Shown: positions 52,583-61,407, counted from the stretch's first letter. The stretch: DNA of 64,000 nt from SIG307 sp045596385 (GCA_045596385.1 JAZOCC010000021.1:248001-312000), one strand, 5' to 3'. A program made the numbers and translations. The notes: a model not told the origin generated them from the sequence alone.

Positions 52583-54862
52583 ATGATTACATTATTGAAA
52601 AACGGTGCGTATGTGGTTAATGGCGAAGTAATCGAGGATACCGCAGACGGCAAGCAGAAGGTTGCTGCTATGTTAGGCTCTGTGCCGGCAGCAGAAGAAG
52701 CAAAGAAGGCAACGCTTTCCTACGGGATTTTAGAGGCACACAATACCTCCGGTTCCATGGACAAGTTAAAGATTAAGTTTGATAAGCTTACCTCTCATGA
52801 TATTACGTTTGTAGGTATTATCCAGACCGCAAGAGCCAGCGGACTCACCGAGTTCCCGGTTCCGTATGTTCTGACCAACTGCCATAACAGTCTTTGTGCG
52901 GTAGGCGGTACCATCAACGAGGATGACCACATGTTTGGTCTTTCCTGTGCAAAGCGTTACGGCGGTATTTATGTTCCGCCGCATCAGGCTGTTATCCACC
53001 AGTTTGCAAGAGAAATGTTGGCAGGCGGCGGTAAGATGATTCTCGGTTCCGACAGCCATACCCGTTACGGTGCATTAGGTACCATGGCAGTAGGAGAAGG
53101 CGGACCGGAACTTGTAAAGCAGCTTTTGAATAAGACTTATGATATCAATATGCCGAAGGTAGTGGGCGTACATATGACCGGTAAGCCGGCAAAGGGTGTA
53201 GGTCCGCAGGATATCGCACTTGCAATTATCGGTGCAGTATTCGCTAACGGCTATGTAAACAATAAGGTAATGGAATTCTTCGGTGAAGGCGTTCACAACA
53301 TGAGCGTGGATTACCGTATCGGCGTGGACGTTATGACCACGGAGACCACCTGTCTTTCCTCTATTTGGGAGACCGATTCCGCAGTGGAAGAGTTCTATGA
53401 GATGCACGGACGTAAGGAAGACTACAAGGAATTAAAGCTTGCACCTGTGGCTTACTATGACGGTATCATTGAGGTGGAGCTTGATAAGATTCGTCCGATG
53501 ATTGCAATGCCGTTCCATCCGAGCAATGTATACACCATCGCCGACTTAAAGGCAAATCTTGAAGACATCCTCGCTGAAGTTGAGAAGAAGGCTTTAGTCA
53601 GCCTTGACAATAACAAGGTTACCTATAAGCTTCGCGACAAGATCCGTAACGGCAAGCTCTACATCGAGCAGGGTGTTATCGCAGGTTGTGCAGGCGGTGG
53701 CTTTGAAAACATTTGTGATGCTGCAGACATCTTAAAGGATAAGTTCATCGGTAACGATGAGTTCTCCTTAAGCGTATATCCGGCCAGCCAGCCGATTTTC
53801 ATGGAGCTGGTTAAGAACGGCAGAGTAGCAGAGCTTATGCGTGCAGGTGCTACCATTCGTACCGCATTCTGCGGACCGTGCTTCGGAGCAGGCGATGTTC
53901 CGGCTAACAACGGTCTCAGTATCCGTCATTCCACCCGTAATTTCCCGAACCGTGAAGGTTCCAAGGTTACCAACGGTCAGATTGCTTCCGTTGCGCTTAT
54001 GGACGCTCGTTCCATTGCGGCAACCGCAGCAAACAAGGGCTTCTTAACCGGTGCTGACGAGCTTGACACTGTATTTACGAAGCCGGCTTACTATTTTGAT
54101 TCTTCCATTTATGAGAATAGAGTATACTTCGGCGCAGGAAAGCCGGATAAGGATGCGGAAGTGAAGTTCGGCCCGGGTATCGTTGACTGGCCGGCAATGT
54201 CCGCTTTGACCGACGATATGCTTCTTAAGGTAGTTTCCGAGATTCATGATCCGGTTACCACCACCGACGAGTTGATTCCGTCCGGTGAGACTTCCTCTTA
54301 CCGTTCCAACCCGCTGGGCCTTGCCGAGTTTACCCTTTCCAGAAAGGACCCGGCATACGTAGGCCGTGCCAAGGAAGTACAGAAGGCAGAGAAGGCAAGA
54401 ATCGCAGGTGCTTCCATCTGTGAGGCAAATGCAGAAGTTGCGGCAGCATTCGATAAAGTAGCAAAGCAGATGGAAGTAAATCCGTCCGCAACCGAAATCG
54501 GAAGTGTTATCTACGCAACGAAGCCGGGTGACGGTTCCGCACGTGAGCAGGCAGCAAGCTGCCAGAAGGTGCTTGGCGGTCTTGCAAACATTGCGAAGGA
54601 ATACGCAACCAAGCGTTACCGCAGTAACCTCATCAACTGGGGTATGCTTCCGTTCTTAATCGACGGAGAGTTACCGTTTAAGAACGGTGACTACATCTTC
54701 TTAAAGGATATTAAGAAGGCTGTGGTTGAGAAGCAGTCCGAGATTACCGCTTATGTGGTAGGTGAGACGCTTACTCCGTTTACCGTGCGTCTTGGTGAGT
54801 TGACCGATGACGAGCGTGAGATTATTACGAAGGGATGTCTCATTAACTACTACAGAGGTTAA
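52583..54862 (+). CDS. Aconitase-family hydratase
   Basis: 759 residues, aconitase superfamily with a [4Fe-4S] cluster. The cluster cysteines are in AGCAGGGFENI and FCGPCFGAG, the latter matching aconitase C-G-P-C. Other motifs: GSDSHTRYGALGTMAVGEGG (substrate Ser/His) and SIRHSTRNFPNREGSK (family fingerprint SxRNFxGRxG). Substrate is probably citrate/isocitrate, but a non-aconitase hydratase (YbhJ-like) is possible because several N-terminal motifs differ. It is monocistronic with GAAAGGG upstream. Confidence 0.85.
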   Translation: MITLLKNGAYVVNGEVIEDTADGKQKVAAMLGSVPAAEEAKKATLSYGILEAHNTSGSMDKLKIKFDKLTSHDITFVGIIQTARASGLTEFPVPYVLTNCHNSLCAVGGTINEDDHMFGLSCAKRYGGIYVPPHQAVIHQFAREMLAGGGKMILGSDSHTRYGALGTMAVGEGGPELVKQLLNKTYDINMPKVVGVHMTGKPAKGVGPQDIALAIIGAVFANGYVNNKVMEFFGEGVHNMSVDYRIGVDVMTTETTCLSSIWETDSAVEEFYEMHGRKEDYKELKLAPVAYYDGIIEVELDKIRPMIAMPFHPSNVYTIADLKANLEDILAEVEKKALVSLDNNKVTYKLRDKIRNGKLYIEQGVIAGCAGGGFENICDAADILKDKFIGNDEFSLSVYPASQPIFMELVKNGRVAELMRAGATIRTAFCGPCFGAGDVPANNGLSIRHSTRNFPNREGSKVTNGQIASVALMDARSIAATAANKGFLTGADELDTVFTKPAYYFDSSIYENRVYFGAGKPDKDAEVKFGPGIVDWPAMSALTDDMLLKVVSEIHDPVTTTDELIPSGETSSYRSNPLGLAEFTLSRKDPAYVGRAKEVQKAEKARIAGASICEANAEVAAAFDKVAKQMEVNPSATEIGSVIYATKPGDGSAREQAASCQKVLGGLANIAKEYATKRYRSNLINWGMLPFLIDGELPFKNGDYIFLKDIKKAVVEKQSEITAYVVGETLTPFTVRLGELTDDEREIITKGCLINYYRG

Positions 54863-54920
54863 AGATAAGCAGATCTGTGGAAACGCAAGGATGCAAAGGC
54901 AGAAGCCTAGGATAGAATTT
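54863..54920 (+). ncRNA. Candidate structured RNA between hydratase gene and terminator
   Basis: The stretch has a purine-rich, riboswitch-like look: CAGATCTG palindrome (54870-54877), GGAAACGCAAGG then ATGCAAAGG (related GCAA repeats), hairpin GGC-AGAA-GCC (54898-54907) and CTAGGATAG. A strong terminator follows at 54928-54967 and a lipoprotein gene after that. I cannot match it to a named family. It could equally be part of the hydratase 3' UTR. Confidence 0.3.
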
Positions 54921-54927
54921 ATGGCGG

Positions 54928-54967
54928 CTCGGCTGCAAAACAATGTTTTGTAGCCGGGTCGTTTTTT
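54928..54967 (+). terminator. Rho-independent terminator
   Basis: A fourteen-pair stem with two wobbles (54928-54941 with 54945-54958) and a three-base loop, followed by TCGTTTTTT. Confidence 0.92.
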
Positions 54968-55109
54968 CGGTATGAGAGGACAGCGCTTAATTTTTTTATT
55001 CGCAACTCCGAGTAGCATAAATTGTACGGTTGAAGCGGTGGAGTTATGTCTGAAATTATAGTATGATGTGAACAGTTTCAAAAATGAGACATCAAAAGGA
55101 GAGAACAAC

Positions 55110-56003
55110 ATGAGAAAGAAACTTATGACAGGGATTTGTACTCTTGCAATGGTACTTGCACTGGGTGCATGCGGAGACGGAAAGAGCCCGACGGAGGATG
55201 CCGGAAAAGAAAATTCGGTTGTGACGGAGCAACCGTCCGCGGGACAGGAGGATACGGACACTGGTGCGGACAACGAAAAGAAGGAAGATGTGTCTGAGGG
55301 TAGCAAGGATGATGAAGTGACACCGGAGATGGCAGAAACGAGTACAGACGAAGAAGCTTTGCTTACGGCCAAAGTTGGTGAGTCGGTTGTCTTCGGTGCC
55401 TATGAGCAGGACGGCGATACAGCCAACGGAGCAGAGGCTATAGAGTGGCGTGTACTTGAGGTAAAGGACGGAAAAGCCCTTTTACTGAGCCGGTACGGCT
55501 TGGAGGCGATGCCGTATAACGCAACCGAAGAGACAATGACCTGGGAGAACTGTACGCTTCGTAAATGGTTAAACGGCGAATTTTATGAAACGGCATTTTC
55601 CGAGGAGGAAAAAGCGAATATTGTTTTGACGAAGTTAGAGAATAAGGATAATGAAGAGTACGGAATCGAGGGCGGAAACGATACCGAGGATAAGGTGTTT
55701 TTGCTCTCTGTGGATGAGGCAAAGAAGTATTTTGCTGCGGATACGGTGGTAGAAGACGGCAGAAATTACAATACGGAGCGTGCTGCAAAGCCGTCGGCCT
55801 ATGCGGCAACGAAACCGCTTACCATTGTAACCAACGGTAGCTGGTATGACGGAAGTTCTCCGTACTGGCTTCGTTCTCCGGGTGTATTAAATCACATTGC
55901 GGCTGTGGTCGATTACAACGGCGAGATTTATGCCTTCGGTCACGGCGTGGGCGAGCCGAAGGATATGGTACGCCCGGCTGTTTGGGTAGAAATCGGGGAA
56001 TAA
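55110..56003 (+). CDS. Lipoprotein with DUF6273-like domain
   Basis: 297 residues. Signal peptide with lipobox LGAC (lipid-attachment Cys21), then a ~65-residue Glu/Asp/Thr-rich linker. From residue ~85 the sequence GESVVFGAYEQDGDTANGAEAIEWRVLEVKDGKALLLS and the end YWLRSPG...MVRPAVWVEI match a domain common in Clostridia (DUF6273), of unknown role. The ATG at 55110 follows AGGAGAG by six bases; the upstream frame start lacks this. Promoter elements nearby are weak. Confidence 0.8.
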   Translation: MRKKLMTGICTLAMVLALGACGDGKSPTEDAGKENSVVTEQPSAGQEDTDTGADNEKKEDVSEGSKDDEVTPEMAETSTDEEALLTAKVGESVVFGAYEQDGDTANGAEAIEWRVLEVKDGKALLLSRYGLEAMPYNATEETMTWENCTLRKWLNGEFYETAFSEEEKANIVLTKLENKDNEEYGIEGGNDTEDKVFLLSVDEAKKYFAADTVVEDGRNYNTERAAKPSAYAATKPLTIVTNGSWYDGSSPYWLRSPGVLNHIAAVVDYNGEIYAFGHGVGEPKDMVRPAVWVEIGE

Positions 56004-56045
56004 GAGAATTTCCCGGAGAAAATCAAGAAAATTTCCAAAAAATAC

Positions 56046-56074
56046 TTGATTTTTCTTGATTTCCGTGCTATAGT
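56046..56074 (+). promoter_or_regulatory. Promoter of the rimP-nusA-infB operon
   Basis: TTGATT (56046-56051), 17-bp spacer, TATAGT (56069-56074) with an extended TGC. Transcription should start near 56081, giving a leader of about 210 bases. Confidence 0.8.
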
Positions 56075-56100
56075 ACACTTTGGTAGCATAAAGGTTGAGC

Positions 56101-56277
56101 AAAGAGTGGACGAAAGTCCACTCTTTCTTAATGCTTGCGGTTCTCGCTGCATTAAGAAAGAGTGACCCTTCGGGAAATGCGCAGCTCGCGGCAAGGTATG
56201 TTGTCCTAAGGACACCGCTTGCGCGCACGAGTTCTGCATGCAGAACTCGATTCTATGGTTCCCAACAAGAAAGAGTG
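56101..56277 (+). promoter_or_regulatory. Structured rimP leader with competing hairpins
   Basis: AAAGAGTGGAC-GAAA-GTCCACTCTTT (56101-56126) forms an 11-pair tetraloop hairpin. Its 3' arm is also the start of CACTCTTTCTTAATGC (56119-56134), perfectly complementary over 16 bases to 56149-56164. A third AAGAAAGAGTG (56267-56277), next to the ribosome binding site, can also pair with 56119-56129. A 22-bp perfect palindrome lies at 56228-56249 and TGTCC-TAA-GGACA at 56202-56214. No T tract follows. Confidence 0.7.
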
Positions 56278-56289
56278 CAAGGAGATTTT

Positions 56290-56757
56290 ATGGCAAAGAG
56301 AGACGAGTACGAGCAGAAGACGGAAGCACTGCTCCTGCCTATTATGGAGCGGAACGACTTCGAATTAGTGGATGTGGAGTATGTGAAGGAAGGCAGTAAC
56401 TATTACTTGCGTGCTTACATTGACAAGGAGGGTGGTATCACCATTGATGACTGCGAGGCGGTCAGCAGAGAGTTGAGTGATTTGCTGGATGTGGAGGATT
56501 TTATTCCGGAAGCATATTTTTTGGAAATCAGTTCTCCGGGACTTGGCAGACAGTTAAAGAAGGAGAAGGATTTTGCCCGTAGTATCGGCGAAGACGTAGA
56601 GGTGAAGCTGTATAAGCCGCTTAATAAGAAGAAGGAGTTTGAGGGCGAGCTTATAAGCTATGACGCAGAAAACATTGTGCTCGGTATTTCGGAAGAGGAA
56701 ACATTAACCATTCCGAGAGAGAGCATTGCAATGATAAAGTTAGCAATTCATTTTTAA
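56290..56757 (+). CDS. rimP: Ribosome maturation factor RimP
   Basis: 155 residues; assists 30S assembly. Motifs DYVKEGSNYYLRAYIDKEGGI-type N-terminal domain (here VDVEYVKEGSNYYLRAYIDK) and VSRELSDLLDVED, then LEISSPGLGRQLKKEKDF are diagnostic. The start is ATG 56290, with AAGGAG five bases upstream, giving MAKRDEYEQK. A frame from 56095 runs through the structured leader and is not credible as protein. First gene of the nusA-infB operon. Confidence 0.95.
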   Translation: MAKRDEYEQKTEALLLPIMERNDFELVDVEYVKEGSNYYLRAYIDKEGGITIDDCEAVSRELSDLLDVEDFIPEAYFLEISSPGLGRQLKKEKDFARSIGEDVEVKLYKPLNKKKEFEGELISYDAENIVLGISEEETLTIPRESIAMIKLAIHF

Positions 56758-56794
56758 TTTATTTTAAGAACAGAAAAACGATAAGGAGGATATT

Positions 56795-57907
56795 ATGGAC
56801 GCAAAGGAGTTAATTGAGGCATTAAACCTGTTAGAGAAGGAGAAAGGAATCAGTAAGGACATTTTGCTTGAGGCAATCGAGAATTCTTTGATTGCTGCCT
56901 GCAAGAATAACTACGGAAAGGCAGATAATATTAAGGTAAATATCGACCGTAAGTCCGGTGAGGTTGTGGTCCTCGCAGAGAAGAGAGTGGTTGAGGAAGT
57001 AGAGGATGAAGTAGAAGAAATTTCTCTTGCGGAAGCAACCATTAAGTTCCCGGCAGAGAAGTACGAAATCGGTGATACCGTAAATATCGAGGTTACCCCG
57101 AAGAACTTCGGTCGTATCGCAGCTCAGAAGGCAAAGCAGGTTGTGGTACAGAAGATTCGTGAGGAAGAGCGTAAGGCAATTTACACCCAGTACAGCGAAA
57201 AGCAGAGAGAGGTTGTTACCGGTGTGGTTCAGAGATATCTGGGGAACAACATCAGCGTAAACTTAGGTAAGTGCGAAGCAATCCTTATGGAGAGCGAGCA
57301 GATTCGCGGCGAGGTTTATCGTCCGAATGACCGTATCAAGGTGTATGTGATGGAAGTAAAAGAAACCACCAAGGGGCCGCGTGTGACCGTATCCCGTTCT
57401 CATCCGGAGCTTGTAAAGCGTTTGTTCGAAGAGGAAGTAACCGAGATTCGCGACGGCGTGGTTGAGATTAAGGCAGTTTCCCGTGATGCGGGTTCCAGAA
57501 CGAAGATGGCTGTAAAGTCCAATGATGCGAATGTGGATCCGGTAGGCGCATGTGTCGGTGTGAACGGTTCCCGTGTTAATGCAATCGTAAACGAGCTTCG
57601 TGGTGAGAAGATTGATATCATTACCTGGAGCGATGATCCGGAGGTATTAATTGAGAACGCATTAAGTCCGGCAAAGGTTGTTTCTGTAACCGTAGATACC
57701 GAGGAGCGTACCGCACAGGTTATCGTTCCGGATTATCAGTTATCTCTTGCCATCGGTCGTGAGGGACAGAATGCAAGACTTGCGGCAAGACTGACCGGCT
57801 ATAAGATTGACATTAAGTCCGAACTGCAGCAGGGCGGTGCAAAGCCGAAGAAGAAGGCAAACACCGGATATTATGACGACATGGGCAACTGGATGGGCGA
57901 AGAATAG
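56795..57907 (+). CDS. nusA: Transcription termination/antitermination factor NusA
   Basis: RNA polymerase-associated factor, 370 residues. N-terminal RNAP-binding domain (1-125), S1 domain (~135-200, EVVTGVVQRYLGNNISVNLG), KH1 (~230-275) and KH2 (~300-350, LAIGREGQNARLAARLTG). It lacks the acidic repeats of proteobacterial NusA, normal for Firmicutes. AAGGAGG precedes the ATG. Confidence 0.97.
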   Translation: MDAKELIEALNLLEKEKGISKDILLEAIENSLIAACKNNYGKADNIKVNIDRKSGEVVVLAEKRVVEEVEDEVEEISLAEATIKFPAEKYEIGDTVNIEVTPKNFGRIAAQKAKQVVVQKIREEERKAIYTQYSEKQREVVTGVVQRYLGNNISVNLGKCEAILMESEQIRGEVYRPNDRIKVYVMEVKETTKGPRVTVSRSHPELVKRLFEEEVTEIRDGVVEIKAVSRDAGSRTKMAVKSNDANVDPVGACVGVNGSRVNAIVNELRGEKIDIITWSDDPEVLIENALSPAKVVSVTVDTEERTAQVIVPDYQLSLAIGREGQNARLAARLTGYKIDIKSELQQGGAKPKKKANTGYYDDMGNWMGEE

Positions 57908-57925
57908 AAGAAGGGATTGATGTAG

Positions 57926-58195
57926 ATGAAGAAGATTCCGCTTCGTAAATGTACCGGTTGCGGTGAAATGAAGACAAAAAAAGAATTGATTCGTGTATTA
58001 AAAACGCCGGAGGACACTATAGTATTAGATGTAACAGGGAAAAAGAACGGTCGAGGTGCTTATCTCTGTAATCAGATAGAGTGTTTCAGGAAAGCCAGAA
58101 AGAGCAAAGGACTGGAACGTTCCTTACAGTGTGCGATTCCGACAGAGGTGTACGAAGCATTGGAAAAGGAGTTGACAAACGGCGATGCAGAATGA
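57926..58195 (+). CDS. ylxR: RNA-binding protein YlxR (RnpM, RNase P modulator)
   Basis: 89 residues, DUF448 fold. The motif PLRKCTGCGEMKTKKELIR and DVTGKKNGRGAYLC are diagnostic. The Bacillus homologue has been described as an RNase P modulator. It lies 18 bp after nusA and overlaps ylxQ by 11 bases. Confidence 0.93.
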   Translation: MKKIPLRKCTGCGEMKTKKELIRVLKTPEDTIVLDVTGKKNGRGAYLCNQIECFRKARKSKGLERSLQCAIPTEVYEALEKELTNGDAE

Positions 58196-58547
58196 AGAAG
58201 CAGCAATGCGTGAGGCTGTATCAAAGAAGATTTACTCTTACATCGGTTTGGCGCAGAAGGCCGGGAAGGCAGCTGCAGGAGAGTTTTTGACGGAAAAGGC
58301 GATTCAGGAGCGGAAAGCGGAATTGATTCTTGTTTCCGAAGAGGCATCCGCCAATACGAAAAAGAAGTTTATCGACAGCGCAACTTACTATTCCGTACCG
58401 GTTTATCTGTTCGGAGGAAAAGATGAACTGGGGCACGCAATGGGAAAAGAGTTCCGGGCGTCGTTAGCCATAACGGACATCGGATTGGCTACGGCAATTA
58501 TAAAGCAACTGGCAATTTTAGAACATGAGGATCAACGACGGAGGTAA
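58185..58547 (+). CDS. ylxQ: L7Ae-family RNA-binding protein YlxQ
   Basis: 120 residues, ribosomal L7Ae/L30e fold that binds kink-turns. Motifs GLAQKAGKAAAGEF, KAELILVSEEASANTKKK and SLAITDIGLATAI match the family. It starts inside the end of ylxR and ends just before infB. Role in Firmicutes is not established. Confidence 0.92.
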   Translation: MQNEEAAMREAVSKKIYSYIGLAQKAGKAAAGEFLTEKAIQERKAELILVSEEASANTKKKFIDSATYYSVPVYLFGGKDELGHAMGKEFRASLAITDIGLATAIIKQLAILEHEDQRRR

Positions 58548-58554
58548 AACATAC

Positions 58555-61407
58555 ATGGCAAAAATGAGGGTAAGTGAACTTGCAAAGGAATTGGATATCC
58601 CGAGTAAGGACATTATTAGCTATCTGAACGGATTCGGTCTTGAAATTAAGAGTCATTCCAGTAATCTGGATGAAAAGCAGATTTCCATGATTCGAGGTAT
58701 TGTGTCCATTAACGGCGGAAAGCTGGATATTGGTAACAATGCCGATTCCGCAAAGAAGGATGATGCTGAAAAGAAGCCGGCAAAGAAGACTGAGACGAAG
58801 GCAAAACCGGCCACAGAAAAGAAGCCGGAGAAAGAAGTTGTACCGGCTGAAAAGAAGGAAACAGTTTCTGCAGAAACGAAGGAAGAAGCATCGGAAGAAA
58901 AGAAAGAAGAACCGGCACGTATTAATATTTTAGGTAATGTATATGTGCAGCAGGCTGAGCGCCAGGCTGCAAAGGCGGCTGAAAGAGCGGCACAGGCACA
59001 GAACCAGAGAGCGCAGGGAGACCGTCCGCAAGGCGAGAGAAGATATGGTGACCGCCCGCAAGGACAGAGGACCCAGGGAGACCGTCCGCAGGGTGAGCGC
59101 AGATACGGAGATCGTCCGCAGGGTAACAGACCGCAGGGAGACCGCCCGCAAGGTGAGCGCAGATACGGAGATCGTCCGCAGGGTAACAGACCGCAGGGAG
59201 ACCGCCCGCAAGGTGAGCGCAGATACGGAGATCGTCCGCAGGGTAACAGACCGCAGGGAGACCGTCCGCAAGGCGAGAGAAGATACGGCGACAGACCGCA
59301 AGGAAATCGTCCGCAGGGTGGCATGGGCCAGAGACCGCAGAACGGCGGGTTCAATAAGGACCGTTTCTTTGACAAGGATGCCGATAAGGATGCAGTACAG
59401 AAGAGACCGGCAGCACGCGGCCGTAACGACGGAAGAAACGGTGCCGCAAGCAGTATCAAGGCAGATTTCGCCAATGAATTGACGAAGGAACAAAGAGTGG
59501 CGGCATTCAGCCATCGTGATCGTGATAAGGAAAGAGAAAAGAAGAAGGATCGCGAGATGGAAGACGCTTCCATGGAGAAGATGTTAAAGAAGAAGGACCC
59601 GAATCGTAAGGGCGCCTTCATTAAGCCGGAGGTAGTAAAGCCGGTAGAGGAAGAGATTAAGTCTATTGTAGTTCCGGAAGTGATTACCGTAAAGGAATTG
59701 GCCGACAAGCTGAAGCAGCCGGCTTCAGCACTGGTAAAGAAGTTGTTCCTTGCAGGTAAGATGGTTTCCATTAACCAGGAGATTACTTTTGAGGAAGCGG
59801 AAGAAATTGCACTGGAATACGATTGTATCGCAGAAAAGGAAGTTAAGGTAAATATCGTGGAGGAGCTTCTTAAGGAAGCAGAGGAAGACGAGAGCTTAAT
59901 GGAGAAGCGTCCGCCGGTAGTTTGTGTTATGGGTCACGTTGACCATGGTAAGACCTCCTTACTTGACGCCATTCGTGAGGCAAATGTTACCTCCCGTGAG
60001 GCAGGCGGTATTACCCAGCATATCGGTGCGTATACTGTTGAGGTAAACGGTGAGCGTATTACATTCCTTGATACTCCGGGACATGAGGCGTTTACGTCCA
60101 TGCGTATGCGTGGTGCAAAGTCTACGGATATTGCAATCCTTGTAGTAGCTGCGGACGACGGTGTAATGCCGCAGACCGTAGAGGCAATTAACCATGCAAA
60201 GGCCGCAGGTATTCAGATTATTGTTGCTGTAAATAAGATTGATAAGCCGAGTGCAAACGTAGAGCGTGTAAAGCAGGAGCTCACCGAGCACGAGTTGGTA
60301 GCGGAAGACTGGGGCGGCGACACCATTTTCGTACCGGTATCCGCACATACCAAGGAGGGTATTACCCAGTTGCTTGAAATGGTACTTTTGACTGCGGAAA
60401 TGTGTGAGTTAAAGGCAAATCCGAATCGTAAGGCAAGAGGTATTGTTATCGAGGCGCAGCTTGATAAGGGTAAGGGTCCGGTTGCAACCATCCTCGTACA
60501 GAAGGGTACTCTTCATGTGGGTGACATTGTTGCCATCGGTTCCGCATACGGTAAGGTACGTGCCATGATGGACGATAAGGGACGCAGAGTAAAGGAAGCA
60601 ACTCCGTCTACTCCGGTGGAGATTTTAGGTCTCAATGAAGTTCCGAATGCCGGCGAAATCGTTATGGCATGCGAGAACGAGAAGGAAGCAAGAAATATTT
60701 CGGAGGCATTTATCGCACAGGGTAAGGAGCGTCTCATTGCAGATACCAAGGCAAAGCTTTCCCTTGACGGACTGTTCTCCCAGATTCAGGCAGGTAATGT
60801 GAAGGAGCTTAACCTCATTGTTAAGGCGGACGTACAGGGTTCCGTAGAGGCAGTGAAGCAGAGTCTTCTGAAACTCAGCAACGAAGAGGTTGCCATTCGC
60901 ATTATTCACAGCGGTGTAGGTGCGGTAAATGAGTCCGACGTTACGCTGGCAAGTGCATCCAATGCGATTATTATCGGATTTAACATTCGTCCGGATAATC
61001 AGGCAAAGGATATGGCGGATCGTGAAAAGGTTGATATCAGATTGTATCGTGTCATTTACAATGCAATCGAAGATGTAGAAGCTGCAATGAAGGGTATGCT
61101 TGATCCGGTATTTGTAGAAAAGGTAATCGGTCATGCGGAGGTACGTCAGGTATTTAAGGCATCCGGTCTTGGTACGATTGCAGGTTCTTACGTACTTGAC
61201 GGTAAGATTGTACGTGGCTGTAAGGCTCGTATTTCCCGTGAAGGCGAGCAGATTTTCGAGGGCGAGCTGGCTTCCTTAAAGCGTTTCAAGGACGATGTAA
61301 AAGAAGTGGCTACCGGCTATGAGTGTGGTCTTGTATTCGAGAAGTTCAACGATTTGCAGGAGTTTGACCAGATTGAGCTTTATGTAATGGAAGAGGTACC
61401 GAGATAA
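58555..61407 (+). CDS. infB: Translation initiation factor IF-2
   Basis: GTPase that delivers fMet-tRNA to the 30S subunit, 950 residues from ATG 58555 (GGAGGT nine bases upstream; the earlier start at 58525 overlaps ylxQ). N-terminal IF2_N domain (MRVSELAKELDIPSKDII), a lysine/glutamate-rich segment, an Arg/Pro/Gln/Gly repeat region (~153-255), a second IF2_N copy (~380-430), then the G domain with GHVDHGKTS, DTPGHEAF and NKIDK, and C-terminal domains. The repeat region is unusual. Confidence 0.96.
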   Translation: MAKMRVSELAKELDIPSKDIISYLNGFGLEIKSHSSNLDEKQISMIRGIVSINGGKLDIGNNADSAKKDDAEKKPAKKTETKAKPATEKKPEKEVVPAEKKETVSAETKEEASEEKKEEPARINILGNVYVQQAERQAAKAAERAAQAQNQRAQGDRPQGERRYGDRPQGQRTQGDRPQGERRYGDRPQGNRPQGDRPQGERRYGDRPQGNRPQGDRPQGERRYGDRPQGNRPQGDRPQGERRYGDRPQGNRPQGGMGQRPQNGGFNKDRFFDKDADKDAVQKRPAARGRNDGRNGAASSIKADFANELTKEQRVAAFSHRDRDKEREKKKDREMEDASMEKMLKKKDPNRKGAFIKPEVVKPVEEEIKSIVVPEVITVKELADKLKQPASALVKKLFLAGKMVSINQEITFEEAEEIALEYDCIAEKEVKVNIVEELLKEAEEDESLMEKRPPVVCVMGHVDHGKTSLLDAIREANVTSREAGGITQHIGAYTVEVNGERITFLDTPGHEAFTSMRMRGAKSTDIAILVVAADDGVMPQTVEAINHAKAAGIQIIVAVNKIDKPSANVERVKQELTEHELVAEDWGGDTIFVPVSAHTKEGITQLLEMVLLTAEMCELKANPNRKARGIVIEAQLDKGKGPVATILVQKGTLHVGDIVAIGSAYGKVRAMMDDKGRRVKEATPSTPVEILGLNEVPNAGEIVMACENEKEARNISEAFIAQGKERLIADTKAKLSLDGLFSQIQAGNVKELNLIVKADVQGSVEAVKQSLLKLSNEEVAIRIIHSGVGAVNESDVTLASASNAIIIGFNIRPDNQAKDMADREKVDIRLYRVIYNAIEDVEAAMKGMLDPVFVEKVIGHAEVRQVFKASGLGTIAGSYVLDGKIVRGCKARISREGEQIFEGELASLKRFKDDVKEVATGYECGLVFEKFNDLQEFDQIELYVMEEVPR
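59011..59320 (+). repeat. 60-bp tandem repeats inside infB
   Basis: Units at 59101-59160 and 59161-59220 are identical; 59221-59280 differs at four positions; 59041-59100 is degenerate; half units flank them. Each codes for 20 residues of the pattern GDRPQGNRPQGDRPQGERRY. The frame is kept, so unit gain or loss would only lengthen or shorten the disordered region. Confidence 0.95.

Noticed and set aside
55887..56239. Minus-strand open frames across the lipoprotein end and rimP leader
   Set aside because: No family, no ribosome binding site, and they overlap a coding region and palindromic leader DNA.
56101..56277. T-box or another known amino acid riboswitch in the rimP leader
   Set aside because: I see no T-box sequence, specifier loop arrangement or terminator with a T tract.
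56095..56289. N-terminal extension of rimP through the leader
   Set aside because: The extension translates hairpin sequence, and a good ribosome binding site and the conserved start lie at 56290.
59011..59320. CRISPR-like array
   Set aside because: The 60-bp units are contiguous with no variable spacers and are in frame with infB, so they are protein-coding tandem repeats.
58653..59771. Long open frame on the minus strand antisense to infB
   Set aside because: It is a by-product of the tandem repeats and codon bias of infB. The protein is low-complexity Cys/Gly/Arg/Ser, has no family and no ribosome binding site.
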